This document shows, in pieces, positions 26,101 to 34,076 of a stretch of 64,000 nt of DNA. Both the position numbers and the translations under genes were made by a program. Under the pieces are notes generated by a model that was not told the DNA's origin, searched no databases, and was given only the letters and a program-made list of their open reading frames with translations. Source of the stretch: Dyella_B acidisoli (GTDB lineage Bacteria > Pseudomonadota > Gammaproteobacteria > Xanthomonadales > Rhodanobacteraceae); contig NZ_CP064031.1 in assembly GCF_049532895.1 (NCBI RefSeq), positions 4,898,001 to 4,962,000 on the forward strand, written 5' to 3'. Numbering within the stretch: position 1 is the first letter of the stretch; every line of letters starts with the position of its first letter.

Positions 26101-26269
26101 GAAGCCCACGGTCAAGGATGTTTTGGCAGTCGCGCTTGTTCGAGGATTTGTGTTGCGAAGGTTCTACATGTTTCCCGATGCAGCTGAACTGAAGCGCGAG
26201 GTCTGCACAGCGCTGAATATCGCTCGACTCCCCTTCCAAGTGAAGAGCCTTGAGAGTAACAAGCAGTAG
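23180..26269 (+). CDS. calcineurin-like phosphoesterase fused to a P-loop NTPase
   Basis: The 1029-residue protein has two parts. Residues 1-290 are a calcineurin-like phosphoesterase: SDIH (9-12), TGD (47-49), PGNHD (87-91) and GHEH form the two-metal site. Residues about 375-620 are a P-loop NTPase with Walker A GDEQHGKT (388-395) and Walker B VVIIDDFDD (about 457-465). The remainder is helical and lacks catalytic motifs, as in STAND-type sensor arms. Fusions of an enzymatic head to an NTPase and a helical tail are the plan of Avs/NLR-like antiphage proteins. Location in a defence cargo supports that role. The actual substrate is unknown. Confidence 0.75.
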   Translation: MATLIIFLSDIHIKLPSDPILAHHKEIVDASFSDYSDGITDCHLAITGDIAQSGKKEEYELAKAFIGNISDHVFNRIGKRPGIALCPGNHDCNFSDDQDVRNLIIEKMDYRAEVKQGLSDALAEPLKAYFEFAADVASPIHGPGRWTTDYRFSGDVRINYTSLNVALTSGLPERQGKLLFSLAADAGSNATESGISIYLLHQPLNWLVADCARDVGDLISTRADIALFGHEHRERGFVVAGLYDESKVINFNADVLQDRKGKLPSGFRTVLIQRGGKIKSSRYVWQSSSYLRDEAKSDDSWRDCLNQESRRSVLSFKKDFVAWIDDIGATYAHRRKERLTLSDIFVWPNLRIKTWDKSAQSLLIDAEELSASKCFDVVAPYGVVTVTGDEQHGKTTLAKRWLAKLKSIGFFPLYVDCSDIKSIKGPYIDQKVKELVKGQYACASSDAFDQLDPKQRVVIIDDFDDLTFNSEGKAEILKILKEHFGTVILLVSDTPGVELWLDNILSEVKFSKQSSFQLLPMNFQSRMQLIEKWLHIGNEYSLEREDIESTATRLGRLVSDALGRNLVPSVPLFVLIILQRAESESELETVIKNGSHGFLYEALITRAIGEKVPSFTVDTAQTYLTNYAETIYSAGVDGLSLHDAEAFHRAHCDFYEIAYSFERTKVELCNAGIWREKTGVIVFAYPYLYFYFVARFLANSADQPKRMEVVESLISTIHTETSANILLFLAHLGRDAEVLNRLLQHAGTVMSDAPSFDAYEAVSVFQEYQEGKVRAIYYEASREDALKIAHDTDCESDPVNIVSTGAISTVRDVQEYATEINRSFRTLQVLGQILRNHAGSIEKGKKREIALACTNLGLRTLGSMLTVFKDAAPEIIQLRVESIISTERDKLLWRQKVDEQLKAMSGDLSDLITNVAVGTFVRIAGAIGAEALAPTLQHILYEGNDPTKKIVGLSVKLEHFAAFPRKEVMEFVPKKPTVKDVLAVALVRGFVLRRFYMFPDAAELKREVCTALNIARLPFQVKSLESNKQ

Positions 26270-26575
26270 GTTTTAGCGGCTCCAACAAGAGACGGAGGTA
26301 GTTAAGAATGCTGGCCGCTTAGTTACCTTCGACCCTTATACGCATTGATACATTCATTCATGTAACAGTGGCACGAGGCGGCTTGCCAATGATAACTGCT
26401 GAGGTCGCCTATATCGCTAGCATCTCGACAGCAAGGGTTGGAGATGACACGTTCTTCTCTGATTCCAAGGCATTCCGAGGGCGGCGTTGCGGCGAGCGGA
26501 ATGTTTGTACGATCTTGAATGACTAGTTGAATAGCAAGCGCCTGGCAAGGATGAATCTATGAGCAAGTGGACGTC
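26270..26575. other. spacer without a recognised gene
   Basis: The 306-bp gap lies between convergent genes. I see no terminator with a clear T run and no supported frame. Confidence 0.4.
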
Positions 26576-27901
26576 TCAAGGAGTAAAAGCCCCCTGAGTG
26601 TTGTATTCAACGAACACCGTAACGCCCGATTGGCCACCGCCGCCATTGTTGATGCCACCGGAGAGGTTGCCCGAACAATCGTTGTCGATGATTGAATAGT
26701 TCACTATGGTCGAGTTGCTAATATTGATCCCATAACGCTGCGAATTGATGATCGTAGTGGTATTGATGCCGTTATACGTAGGGCCTATGCGACAGCCGTT
26801 AATATGGATGCGATCGGCGCCCGACAGCACCTGGATTCCATCGGTCGCACCTGGGTTCGCACTTGAGTTGCCAGTGATTACACTGTCGTTGATGCGCACA
26901 TCTCGGCAGCCGGTATCGATGAGAATACCCGTCGAGCCGTTGTCGATCACCTGCGCATTGATCTTCAGGGTTTTGACATTCTTGAAGTACATACCAACAT
27001 TGGGAATGGATCCCGCCCAGCAGTTGGTGAGGAAGACGCGACCCAGGAATTGCGCGGTGCCATCGAAATACCAGCCACAGTTTGCCGAACTCGGGCCACC
27101 CGCGCCATCGCACAGGACGTTAGTGAAAAATAGGTTTGCTAGGTAGCTCCACTCTGAATTGGTCATGGCCGAAATGGCTACTTCAAACTGCGCGATGTTA
27201 GCGTCAGTTACAATGACCGTATCACCAGAAATAAGGTCCAGACCATAGCCATTGTTGGTGGGTCCACCTTGGAAGTTTAGACGGCTAAATTCCAAAATTC
27301 CGTATTGTTGACCGGTTGCAGACTGCGACACATTAACGGTAAAGCCACTTCCGCTCATGCCTGCACAAGTGATGTCGCAAGCACCACCGCCCGTGCAGCC
27401 CTCGCCCCAGGACGCGAGCGAACAGCCGTTATAGGCATCAATGCGGCGCAGCGCATGGCGGCCATTGGCGAAGCTGAAGAAATTGCCGCCCGTGACATAG
27501 CCTGCCGAACGCCCCTCCACCGTCATGTCTTGTGCGGTGAAAAATCCTGCGCTCGCAGTCATGAGCGATCCGTTAGAGCTGTTGAGGACCAGGGCTGTAG
27601 CCGGACCGTCCCCCTGGAAAGTGAGGCGATTAGGGAGACCCCAGGTTAAGTTTGCTAGTAGATAGCGGCCGTAGGGGAAATAAAGCGCGAGGTCACCGGT
27701 CGCCGCACTCAGTACCGCCTGTATCGCCGCCGAGCTGTCAGAGTTGCCCGTCGGATCGACACCAGAGAGCGTCGTAACATTGAACGTGGGGATGTAATTT
27801 GACGGAGTTTGGGTGGTCTGCGCCTCAGAAATATTGGGCTTGAGTATTAAGGCCCCGCCGATAGCAAGCGGAGCAGCTCCAAGAAATTTGCGCCTCTCCA
27901 C
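26576..27901 (-). CDS. exported right-handed beta-helix protein (pectate-lyase-like fold)
   Basis: The 441-residue protein starts MERRKFLGAAPLAIGGALIL, a twin-arginine-type signal peptide (RRKFLG) with a hydrophobic core, cleaved after SEA. The mature start TLSGVDPTGNSDSSAAIQAV then LYFPYGRYLL is the entry of pectate_lyase_3-type beta helices. The rest shows short beta turns with N/G/D repeats (KINAQVIDNGSTGILIDTG, VRINDSVITGNSS, IHINGCRIGPTYNGI), as expected for parallel coils. Such proteins bind or cleave polysaccharides; catalytic residues cannot be assigned. It lies between the phosphoesterase-NTPase gene and the Rhs module as transposon cargo, which is an unexpected passenger for a defence island. 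Confidence 0.8.
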   Translation of the reverse strand: MERRKFLGAAPLAIGGALILKPNISEAQTTQTPSNYIPTFNVTTLSGVDPTGNSDSSAAIQAVLSAATGDLALYFPYGRYLLANLTWGLPNRLTFQGDGPATALVLNSSNGSLMTASAGFFTAQDMTVEGRSAGYVTGGNFFSFANGRHALRRIDAYNGCSLASWGEGCTGGGACDITCAGMSGSGFTVNVSQSATGQQYGILEFSRLNFQGGPTNNGYGLDLISGDTVIVTDANIAQFEVAISAMTNSEWSYLANLFFTNVLCDGAGGPSSANCGWYFDGTAQFLGRVFLTNCWAGSIPNVGMYFKNVKTLKINAQVIDNGSTGILIDTGCRDVRINDSVITGNSSANPGATDGIQVLSGADRIHINGCRIGPTYNGINTTTIINSQRYGINISNSTIVNYSIIDNDCSGNLSGGINNGGGGQSGVTVFVEYNTQGAFTP

Positions 27902-28236
27902 AATTCCCTCCCTTAGTTTACCCTAGCTGATAAAGTTGTATTCGTTAGTAACGCTTGGAACAGATAGCCACTCAATACTATTGAAATCCATGGCAGCGAA
28001 TGGTCATGTGCCTTACCCATTGGCGCAATGGCTGCACTAACGAATTCAGGTTCATTTCGTGACGCATAACAGGACTCCCAAGGTACTCAATCTCCGTGTA
28101 ATCCTCGAGCCTCTGCTTTCACAGGGAAAACTGTCAGGAGGCATCCGCATCGCCGATTAAGACATTCATTGAATGGTTTCACGACGCTCCGCGACGTGGA
28201 TAAGAATAAGAAGTAAAGAAGCATCGCGCTTAAGCG
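27902..28236. other. spacer without a recognised gene
   Basis: The 335-bp gap separates the immunity gene end from the start of the beta-helix gene and probably carries the beta-helix promoter. Nothing else is recognised. Confidence 0.4.
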
Positions 28237-28767
28237 CTAGATGTTACCGATTGGACCTTCACTCGACCTACCGTTTTCATAAAGCTTGTGACGTGATGCC
28301 CAGTCTTTTGCCTCGTTCAAGATAGCGTCCTCAAATAATTTGTGATCCGCCGGTCTATCCCGCATTTCGCTAGCCGCATAAATAAAGGGATCGAGTTCAT
28401 GAAACTCTCGCTCGTGACTTCGCAGTACGACATTCCAGAGAAACGTGGCGCCTTCCATCGGTGTGATAGCCCGGTCAAGAATCGAGATGGAAATTTTCCC
28501 TGCGAGCCTACGTATGGCATCTCTATTAGAGATATCGCCACCCTCTTCCTGTAATAGGAAGCTGTTGAACTTAGTCCTAATGCTATCCGACTCATCCTCC
28601 GAAAGAACAAGTATGTCGATAAGCTGATTGGCAACTATGCCGCAAGAAAGAAGTTCAGACGCTAAGGCCTGAACTTCTTCCACGTTGATCATCCCTAATT
28701 TCCACAGTGCCAGCAGGTCCGGCACGTCGGCGGAAAAACGGGGAACATTACTTAAATTTAAATCCAC
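28237..28767 (-). CDS. putative Rhs immunity protein
   Basis: This 176-residue protein starts inside the last 20 bp of the Rhs gene on the same strand, exactly where polymorphic toxins keep their antidote. It is acidic, all-helical by pattern (ADVPDLLALWKLGMINVEEV, RAITPMEGATFLWNVVL, HELDPFIYAASEMRDRP) and has no signal peptide, so it should act in the cytoplasm against the toxin tip. No named immunity family is assigned. Loss of this gene with the toxin intact would be predicted to be harmful. Confidence 0.75.
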   Translation of the reverse strand: MDLNLSNVPRFSADVPDLLALWKLGMINVEEVQALASELLSCGIVANQLIDILVLSEDESDSIRTKFNSFLLQEEGGDISNRDAIRRLAGKISISILDRAITPMEGATFLWNVVLRSHEREFHELDPFIYAASEMRDRPADHKLFEDAILNEAKDWASRHKLYENGRSSEGPIGNI

Positions 28768-31700
28768 TTCTAACTCCCGTTAGCAGCTCTTCCCAGTAAT
28801 GAATCACGATGTTTTCGCCTGTGACTAGATCCTGATGCACGTGTTCCATCTTTGCATAAACGTCTTCAGGGAACGCCGGATCTTTTATTCTTCCGGCCAT
28901 GATGCGCGCTCCTGCGCCGGCCTTGGCCTCATCAAGAGCGAGTTTCTCCGCCAGGCTTAAGGCCTCCGTTCTGACTGGAATTGGCGCTGTGCCAGTAAGG
29001 GGCGATCCCACCACATATGTGTAGTCGCCCGGACAACCTGGCACCTCCACAAAAAGCGCAAATTGAGTCCCCATAAAGAAGCGCCTTAGAGGACCACCAT
29101 TGACCGTCGTCAAATAAGCGCCCGCATCTCTACTTGCATCGGCCAAGCTTCCAAATATGTCCCCGGGATTGAGACCTGATGGGTCCGCAAGGGTTATAGG
29201 GCTTTCCTCCGCATAAGCATACGTATTGACTCCCGCAGCCAAGCCGAGTGGATCGGATTCCAGATACCGTCCATTACTCGAATCGTAATCACGAAATCCG
29301 TTGCTCCAGTTCCCTGTAAAGTGATCGTAGACCTGCCCTGGCGAACCCACGTCTACGTCAGCAATACCTTCGACCACTACTTCTCTATCGAAAGCACTGT
29401 TTTGTGCGCGCCAAACGACTGATCCACCACTGTTTGTAATTTGCTCAGGCCGCCCCGTGTGATCATCCAGCATGTAGTACAGGTTAGGGGTGCCACTACC
29501 TATCTGATTGAGCAGCGCTATCGGTTGGCCATTTAAATAAATGTAGTTATTTGCATTAACCACACCCGACGAAGATGTCAGTTCGCCGATGAGATGACCG
29601 TCCAAATCGTAACCATACATCCACAACCCCAAGGGGCCATTGGTTAGGCTCAACTGTCCTAAAGCATTCACCTGGTAGGTTGTAGTTCCGCTAGGATACG
29701 TCGGACACTGATAACTCGTTTCGCAGTTTGTCAGCGCAGCGCTTCGACTCACGCTGTTGAGACGATTAAACCCGTCGTATGTGTAAGTCGTGGTCACTCC
29801 ACTGACTGAGTCAGTCGCCCTGTTCCCGTTTCCATCATAGGTATAAGCGTGCGAGCCACGCGACGCAATCTGGTTACTATTCGTGGCGATGGCAACAGTG
29901 TCGTTCGTCATCCAACTCTGCTGAGTACGATTACCATTCGCGTCGTAATTGAAGAAAATGGGCGCGACCTGAGTTTGGCTAGTCAAGCGATTCAGATTGT
30001 CATAGCCAAATCCCTGCGTTCCAGCATATACGGAGTCAGTCTTTGCAGTGATCCGATCGAGGTTGTCCCAGGTATAAGCTAGGCTCTGTATCGTTGTAGT
30101 ACCCAGCGTCGAGCCAATGCTCTTGAGCCGCTCATCCTGATCATATGTCTGAGTTCTAGTTATACCGTTTCCATAAGACCAGCTCAGAGGCCGACGAGCC
30201 GCATCATAGATAACGTTACTTACCACATTGACGCTTTGGCTTCCGTACTGAAGATTTACGTTCGTTATCTGATCATCGGTCCAAGCATAGTTAACTGTGT
30301 ATGCCGTTCCGGACATCATTTGAGTGAGACGATTCATTCCGTCATAACTGAATGACGTCGTGGACGAACCCAAGAAGGAATTGTCCGTACGGGTAGCAAC
30401 CAAACCTTCGATGGAATAGGTCAAAGATGAGGAGCCTCCTCCATTTTGACCGGCGTAAGCACAGAGCTTTCCCTTACCATAGGTGCAGGAATCATACGTG
30501 TATGTATACGTCTGAGAGCCCGCAGTCACTGCTGTGACGCGATTAAGCGTGTCATAGGTATAAGATGCGACGAATCCATTGTTCGTTGTCTTGCTTGTGA
30601 CACGCCCATAAGGGTCGATCGAGTAGCTTGTGGTTCCCGAGTCAGGACTCGTTACTCCCCACACATCTCCAAATCCGTCGTACTTGTAATACGTAGTGAG
30701 TCCACGGGGATCGGTTATCTGAAGAGGATTGTCGCCAAAATCATACAAATATAAGGTGGATTTTCCAGTTGTATCGACAATGTACTGCAATCGACTGACA
30801 GAATCGTACTTATATGTTGTTGTGTTACCGACAGCATCTGTAACGGTAGAGACGTTCCCGTTTGGATCATACGAATAGGTCCGGCTCTGCCCGCTGTTGC
30901 CGTTAATTACTAGCGGTCGCCCAAGCTCATCATAAGTTGCATGAGTTATTAAATCGGGAGAGGTCTGCCCCTTTCGGGTGTAACTTGTGGTAGTGACATC
31001 ACCGTTTATGTCATACCCGTAATTCTTACTTATCACTGCACCCGATGGGCCAGTCCACATTGAGGAGGTCAGCTTGAAGTCCGGGTCATATACGTACTGA
31101 GTGACTTCGCCATCAAACGCTACTAATTTGGATACCTGCCCAGAATTGGGATCGTAATTTATGGACTCCGTGTTTGTTACGCCCGCATGTGTGTGCGATA
31201 TAGAAGTGACTCGTCCAAACGCATAGGTGTAATTCAACACATCCCCGTTGGCTGATGTCTCAGTAGTCGGCAACCCCATTCCGGTGAAGTTGTTGTAGCT
31301 CGTGGCCTGACCTAGAGCATTCACAATACTGGTTACGTTACCCAGGCTGTCGTAGTTATATGTGAGCGTATTCGCTCCACTGGGTGATGGCAGAGTCGTT
31401 ACAACAGCAGATACCATGCCGTTCGGGTATAGCGAGTAACTGTATGTAGTAGTCCGCGACTGATTCGCGACACCATTGCTAGCCAAATTCGTCTGAGTGA
31501 CGCTCGCTAGCCTGCCTTGCGGCGTGTATGCGAACGAGGTCTGCAAGTATCCGACTACGGTAACGGATAAAAGTCGATCAGTGCCTGGCGTCGTATCCCA
31601 TACAAAGTTTGTCACGCGCTGAAAGGGGCCTGGACTTTCTACCTTTTGCAGAATTTCACCATTGACCGCATATGTGTAGTTAGTGATATTACCGTCATTA

Positions 31701-33211
31701 TCGGTATCTGATTGAACATTTTCATTCGCATCATAAGTGCGAGAACTAAATGTCGCTGCGCAGTGCACGGACGCCTGGCCAGTTATCGACAATATGTTTG
31801 AATTTGCATCGAACTGATATACAGAAACGTGGCCAAGCGGATTAGTTACGGTGGTAACCGGACCTGTACTATTGCTGCCGTAGCTAATGTTCGTTTGTTG
31901 CGTACCATCAGCCATTTCATCCTGAATAGCTTGGCCGACACCGTTATAGCTTGTCAGATCTTGCGCGATGCCATTGTAGTCAACCTCGGTCAGCGCGTAT
32001 TGGTAATTACCAAAGCCATATGCGCCGCCGGCGTCACTTTTGTACTTATAAGCAACTGACGTTGATCCGCCGGGGAGCGGGAGGGTCGCGGTCTGGAGTT
32101 CACCTATCAAATATCTCGTTCCGGACATATCACCAATTGTTCCATATGGAATAATTGTGGAGTACGAATACGAGTTGCCTGCAGGATCAACAACCGTCAA
32201 TTGCCTAACGATATCGTAGGCTGAATTAGGACCATCAGGAACTTTGGTATCGGTCCAGTGCAACGAGACAGTCTGCCCAGATGTATGGGAAACCACTACG
32301 TCTGTCGCATCAGGATAAGCAAAGGTCCAGCCCACGCCAGCCAAATCCTTGATCGACGTCAGTGTGAAATAAGTTCCATTGTAAAGTGCATTGCTGAACG
32401 TAAGGACCTTGGAGTCCTCGTCATGAATGACATAAGACCCGTCGCTATTGCGCGTCATCGTTGCGATACCATTTTTAAGTTCGCCAAACGATGCAGTTCC
32501 GTCGCTATGGGCGGTACCGGGCCCAAATTGAACAATCGTGCCGTCAGGGCGGACTAGCACGAGAGGACAAACACTTGATGTAGAGGTGTAATTGCAAGCC
32601 CCACCTTGCGTCACATCAAGGAACAGCAAGTAGTCGTAGCTTGTCCTCCATCCCCCTGCACGCGTACTAGAGAACGATCCGGTGTTATATACATTGGAGC
32701 TGTAGTACCGAGTAAAACTCAGCCCCATTTCACCAGAGCGAGCAAAATCAGTTACCGATTCCACTTTAGCTCCGGTAGCCAACGAAATGGGATCAGCTTT
32801 CTTGCAGTCATCCTTAGGCAACTTTCCATTAACTGTAATACGGGCGAGTGTCGTGACTGAGCCTGGTGTCTTTCCAACTTGGAGCGGCGGCGAGACATTC
32901 TGGGGTGGAGGCATACCGATAACTGACCCCGCCCCCAACTGCTCCTGTACATCTGGTGCACGGTTGGCAACAACATCCACCCCAGGTAGCTTTTGGGGGC
33001 CCGATGCCATCGCGCCTCCAGAACCGCCACCGCCACCGCCATAATCTGTGGGCACATCGGTTTCCGCAAATACATTGCAACTAGCCACCAGCAGGAAGGC
33101 GCAGAAAGATGTCGCAAACTTGCTAAACCAGGAATTCGTCGAACCATTAGTCCGCAAACCACGAACAATTGCGGACTCGGTTCCGAGCCTTGCCTTAAGG
33201 ACTGTCATCAT
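28748..33211 (-). CDS. Rhs repeat protein with variable C-terminal toxin
   Basis: About 1487 residues from the ATG at 33211 (the second ATG at 33208 is equally likely; AAGGGGAA precedes them). A long basic N-terminal region leads to a hydrophobic export segment SFCAFLLVASCNVFA with a lipobox-like VASC. The body carries dozens of YD repeats (YDSLGNVTSIVNALGQ, YSYDPNGNVSTVTDAVG) that build the Rhs cocoon. The core ends with the conserved DPLGL...ADPSGL block. The last 140 residues after PSGL (ending IVIHYWEELLTGVRSGFKFK) are the variable toxin, whose family I do not recognise. There is no PAAR domain, so delivery may not use a type VI spike. Confidence 0.9.
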   Translation of the reverse strand: MMTVLKARLGTESAIVRGLRTNGSTNSWFSKFATSFCAFLLVASCNVFAETDVPTDYGGGGGGSGGAMASGPQKLPGVDVVANRAPDVQEQLGAGSVIGMPPPQNVSPPLQVGKTPGSVTTLARITVNGKLPKDDCKKADPISLATGAKVESVTDFARSGEMGLSFTRYYSSNVYNTGSFSSTRAGGWRTSYDYLLFLDVTQGGACNYTSTSSVCPLVLVRPDGTIVQFGPGTAHSDGTASFGELKNGIATMTRNSDGSYVIHDEDSKVLTFSNALYNGTYFTLTSIKDLAGVGWTFAYPDATDVVVSHTSGQTVSLHWTDTKVPDGPNSAYDIVRQLTVVDPAGNSYSYSTIIPYGTIGDMSGTRYLIGELQTATLPLPGGSTSVAYKYKSDAGGAYGFGNYQYALTEVDYNGIAQDLTSYNGVGQAIQDEMADGTQQTNISYGSNSTGPVTTVTNPLGHVSVYQFDANSNILSITGQASVHCAATFSSRTYDANENVQSDTDNDGNITNYTYAVNGEILQKVESPGPFQRVTNFVWDTTPGTDRLLSVTVVGYLQTSFAYTPQGRLASVTQTNLASNGVANQSRTTTYSYSLYPNGMVSAVVTTLPSPSGANTLTYNYDSLGNVTSIVNALGQATSYNNFTGMGLPTTETSANGDVLNYTYAFGRVTSISHTHAGVTNTESINYDPNSGQVSKLVAFDGEVTQYVYDPDFKLTSSMWTGPSGAVISKNYGYDINGDVTTTSYTRKGQTSPDLITHATYDELGRPLVINGNSGQSRTYSYDPNGNVSTVTDAVGNTTTYKYDSVSRLQYIVDTTGKSTLYLYDFGDNPLQITDPRGLTTYYKYDGFGDVWGVTSPDSGTTSYSIDPYGRVTSKTTNNGFVASYTYDTLNRVTAVTAGSQTYTYTYDSCTYGKGKLCAYAGQNGGGSSSLTYSIEGLVATRTDNSFLGSSTTSFSYDGMNRLTQMMSGTAYTVNYAWTDDQITNVNLQYGSQSVNVVSNVIYDAARRPLSWSYGNGITRTQTYDQDERLKSIGSTLGTTTIQSLAYTWDNLDRITAKTDSVYAGTQGFGYDNLNRLTSQTQVAPIFFNYDANGNRTQQSWMTNDTVAIATNSNQIASRGSHAYTYDGNGNRATDSVSGVTTTYTYDGFNRLNSVSRSAALTNCETSYQCPTYPSGTTTYQVNALGQLSLTNGPLGLWMYGYDLDGHLIGELTSSSGVVNANNYIYLNGQPIALLNQIGSGTPNLYYMLDDHTGRPEQITNSGGSVVWRAQNSAFDREVVVEGIADVDVGSPGQVYDHFTGNWSNGFRDYDSSNGRYLESDPLGLAAGVNTYAYAEESPITLADPSGLNPGDIFGSLADASRDAGAYLTTVNGGPLRRFFMGTQFALFVEVPGCPGDYTYVVGSPLTGTAPIPVRTEALSLAEKLALDEAKAGAGARIMAGRIKDPAFPEDVYAKMEHVHQDLVTGENIVIHYWEELLTGVRSGFKFK

Positions 33212-33828
33212 AATTCCCCTTAGTGTGAGGCGAGTATGGACCCGCCTACCGAAATCGCTGCTCAATCTATAATAGACACGTATTGTCCGAATGTAGAATC
33301 TTTTGACCTTCGCTGGAAAAATGTAGCCACTCAGGGGGCTAATCCGGTAGAGATGGTATCGTCACGCCCACGCTGCGCTCTCGGCTTGCGAAGATCGAAG
33401 CATTGGAGAATTTCTTGGCAGAGAAGATCTCCGAGCCGGAGTGGCGGCCTCCGAGGAGACCAACGCACCAGAGTTAGTGACCCTTGCAGGCTTCGCGAAT
33501 GTTTTTGTTCGCCTGCTCGATGGCGACCGGTGTATCGAAAAGTACATTGATGAATTTTTGGGTGACGCCTCGAGCGCCGCTGCATACGTAGAAATTGACG
33601 GCGCTAGGAGTATCAAACCCAGGACCTGGGCTTTGAAACTCATTTGATCGCTCCCGCAATAGGATCCCGGAAACGGTAGAAGTGCCGCGCCATTCTGCGA
33701 TTGAGGTCGGAGCACCTATAGAAAATACGGTGACCCACTTGAACAGGTTTCTTGAGATGGCCCGCCACAAGCGATCGGGGCAACGTGACCGCGTGATAAA
33801 GTCATCAGATCATGCGGTTGCGCGTGCC
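33212..33828. other. cargo tail with only weak open frames
   Basis: Between the Rhs start and the right end repeats there are several overlapping short frames on both strands (for example 33474-33770 minus, 33441-33647 plus). None has a recognised family or good ribosome site. The stretch may be a decayed gene plus the Rhs promoter. Confidence 0.35.
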
Positions 33829-33876
33829 GGCCAAACTATGCGAGACATCAGCGGCCAAACTATGTGAGATCGCGCA
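33829..33876. repeat. transposon right end with TnsB-type repeats
   Basis: Two direct copies of GGCCAAACTATG stand at 33829-33840 and 33853-33864, 24 bp apart, followed by TGAGATCGCGCA at the tip. They are the inverse of the left-end motif CATAGTTTGGCC. The duplicated target CCTCA follows at 33877-33881. Confidence 0.88.
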
Positions 33877-34076
33877 CCTCAATTCCTATCACGCGCCGAG
33901 CCAATCTCCAATTTCCCGGGGATTTTTGGCTTTTTTCTTTCTCATCTCCTCTCAAGCCTTCTCACCAAAGCGCGCGTCCGCTGGTAGTATCTTTGGTGGT
34001 ACAAATGCACTGCCTGGCAGGTGGACTCGCGAGATACCACCTAAGCGCGTGCGAAGTAGCTACATAGGAGAGAAAG

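Larger units (their letters stand above)
9526..33876. mobile_element. Tn7-like transposon with TnsA-TnsB fusion, 24,351 bp
   Basis: CCTCA occurs at 9521-9525 and again at 33877-33881, a perfect 5-bp target duplication as Tn7-like elements make. The ends are inverted: TGCGC at 9526 and GCGCA ending at 33876, each followed inward at the same 7-nt distance by CATAGTTTGGCCGCT. The tns operon sits at the left end, reading outward, and cargo fills the rest. The element lies 23 bp past the tRNA-Ile2 gene, similar to the spacing of Tn7 from glmS, so site-specific targeting by the TniQ/TnsD protein is likely. No cas genes, CRISPR array or TnsE were found. Confidence 0.93.

Noticed and set aside
29849..33272. 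Several plus-strand frames of 60-100 codons
   Set aside because: They are shadows of the long Rhs gene and show no independent coding signal.
33441..33770. Overlapping short frames on both strands near the right transposon end
   Set aside because: They compete with each other, none has recognisable features, and a decayed gene explains them as well.
9526..33876. CRISPR-associated transposon
   Set aside because: No cas gene, repeat-spacer array or short CRISPR-like repeats were seen next to the tns operon; a single TniQ/TnsD is sufficient for site-specific targeting.
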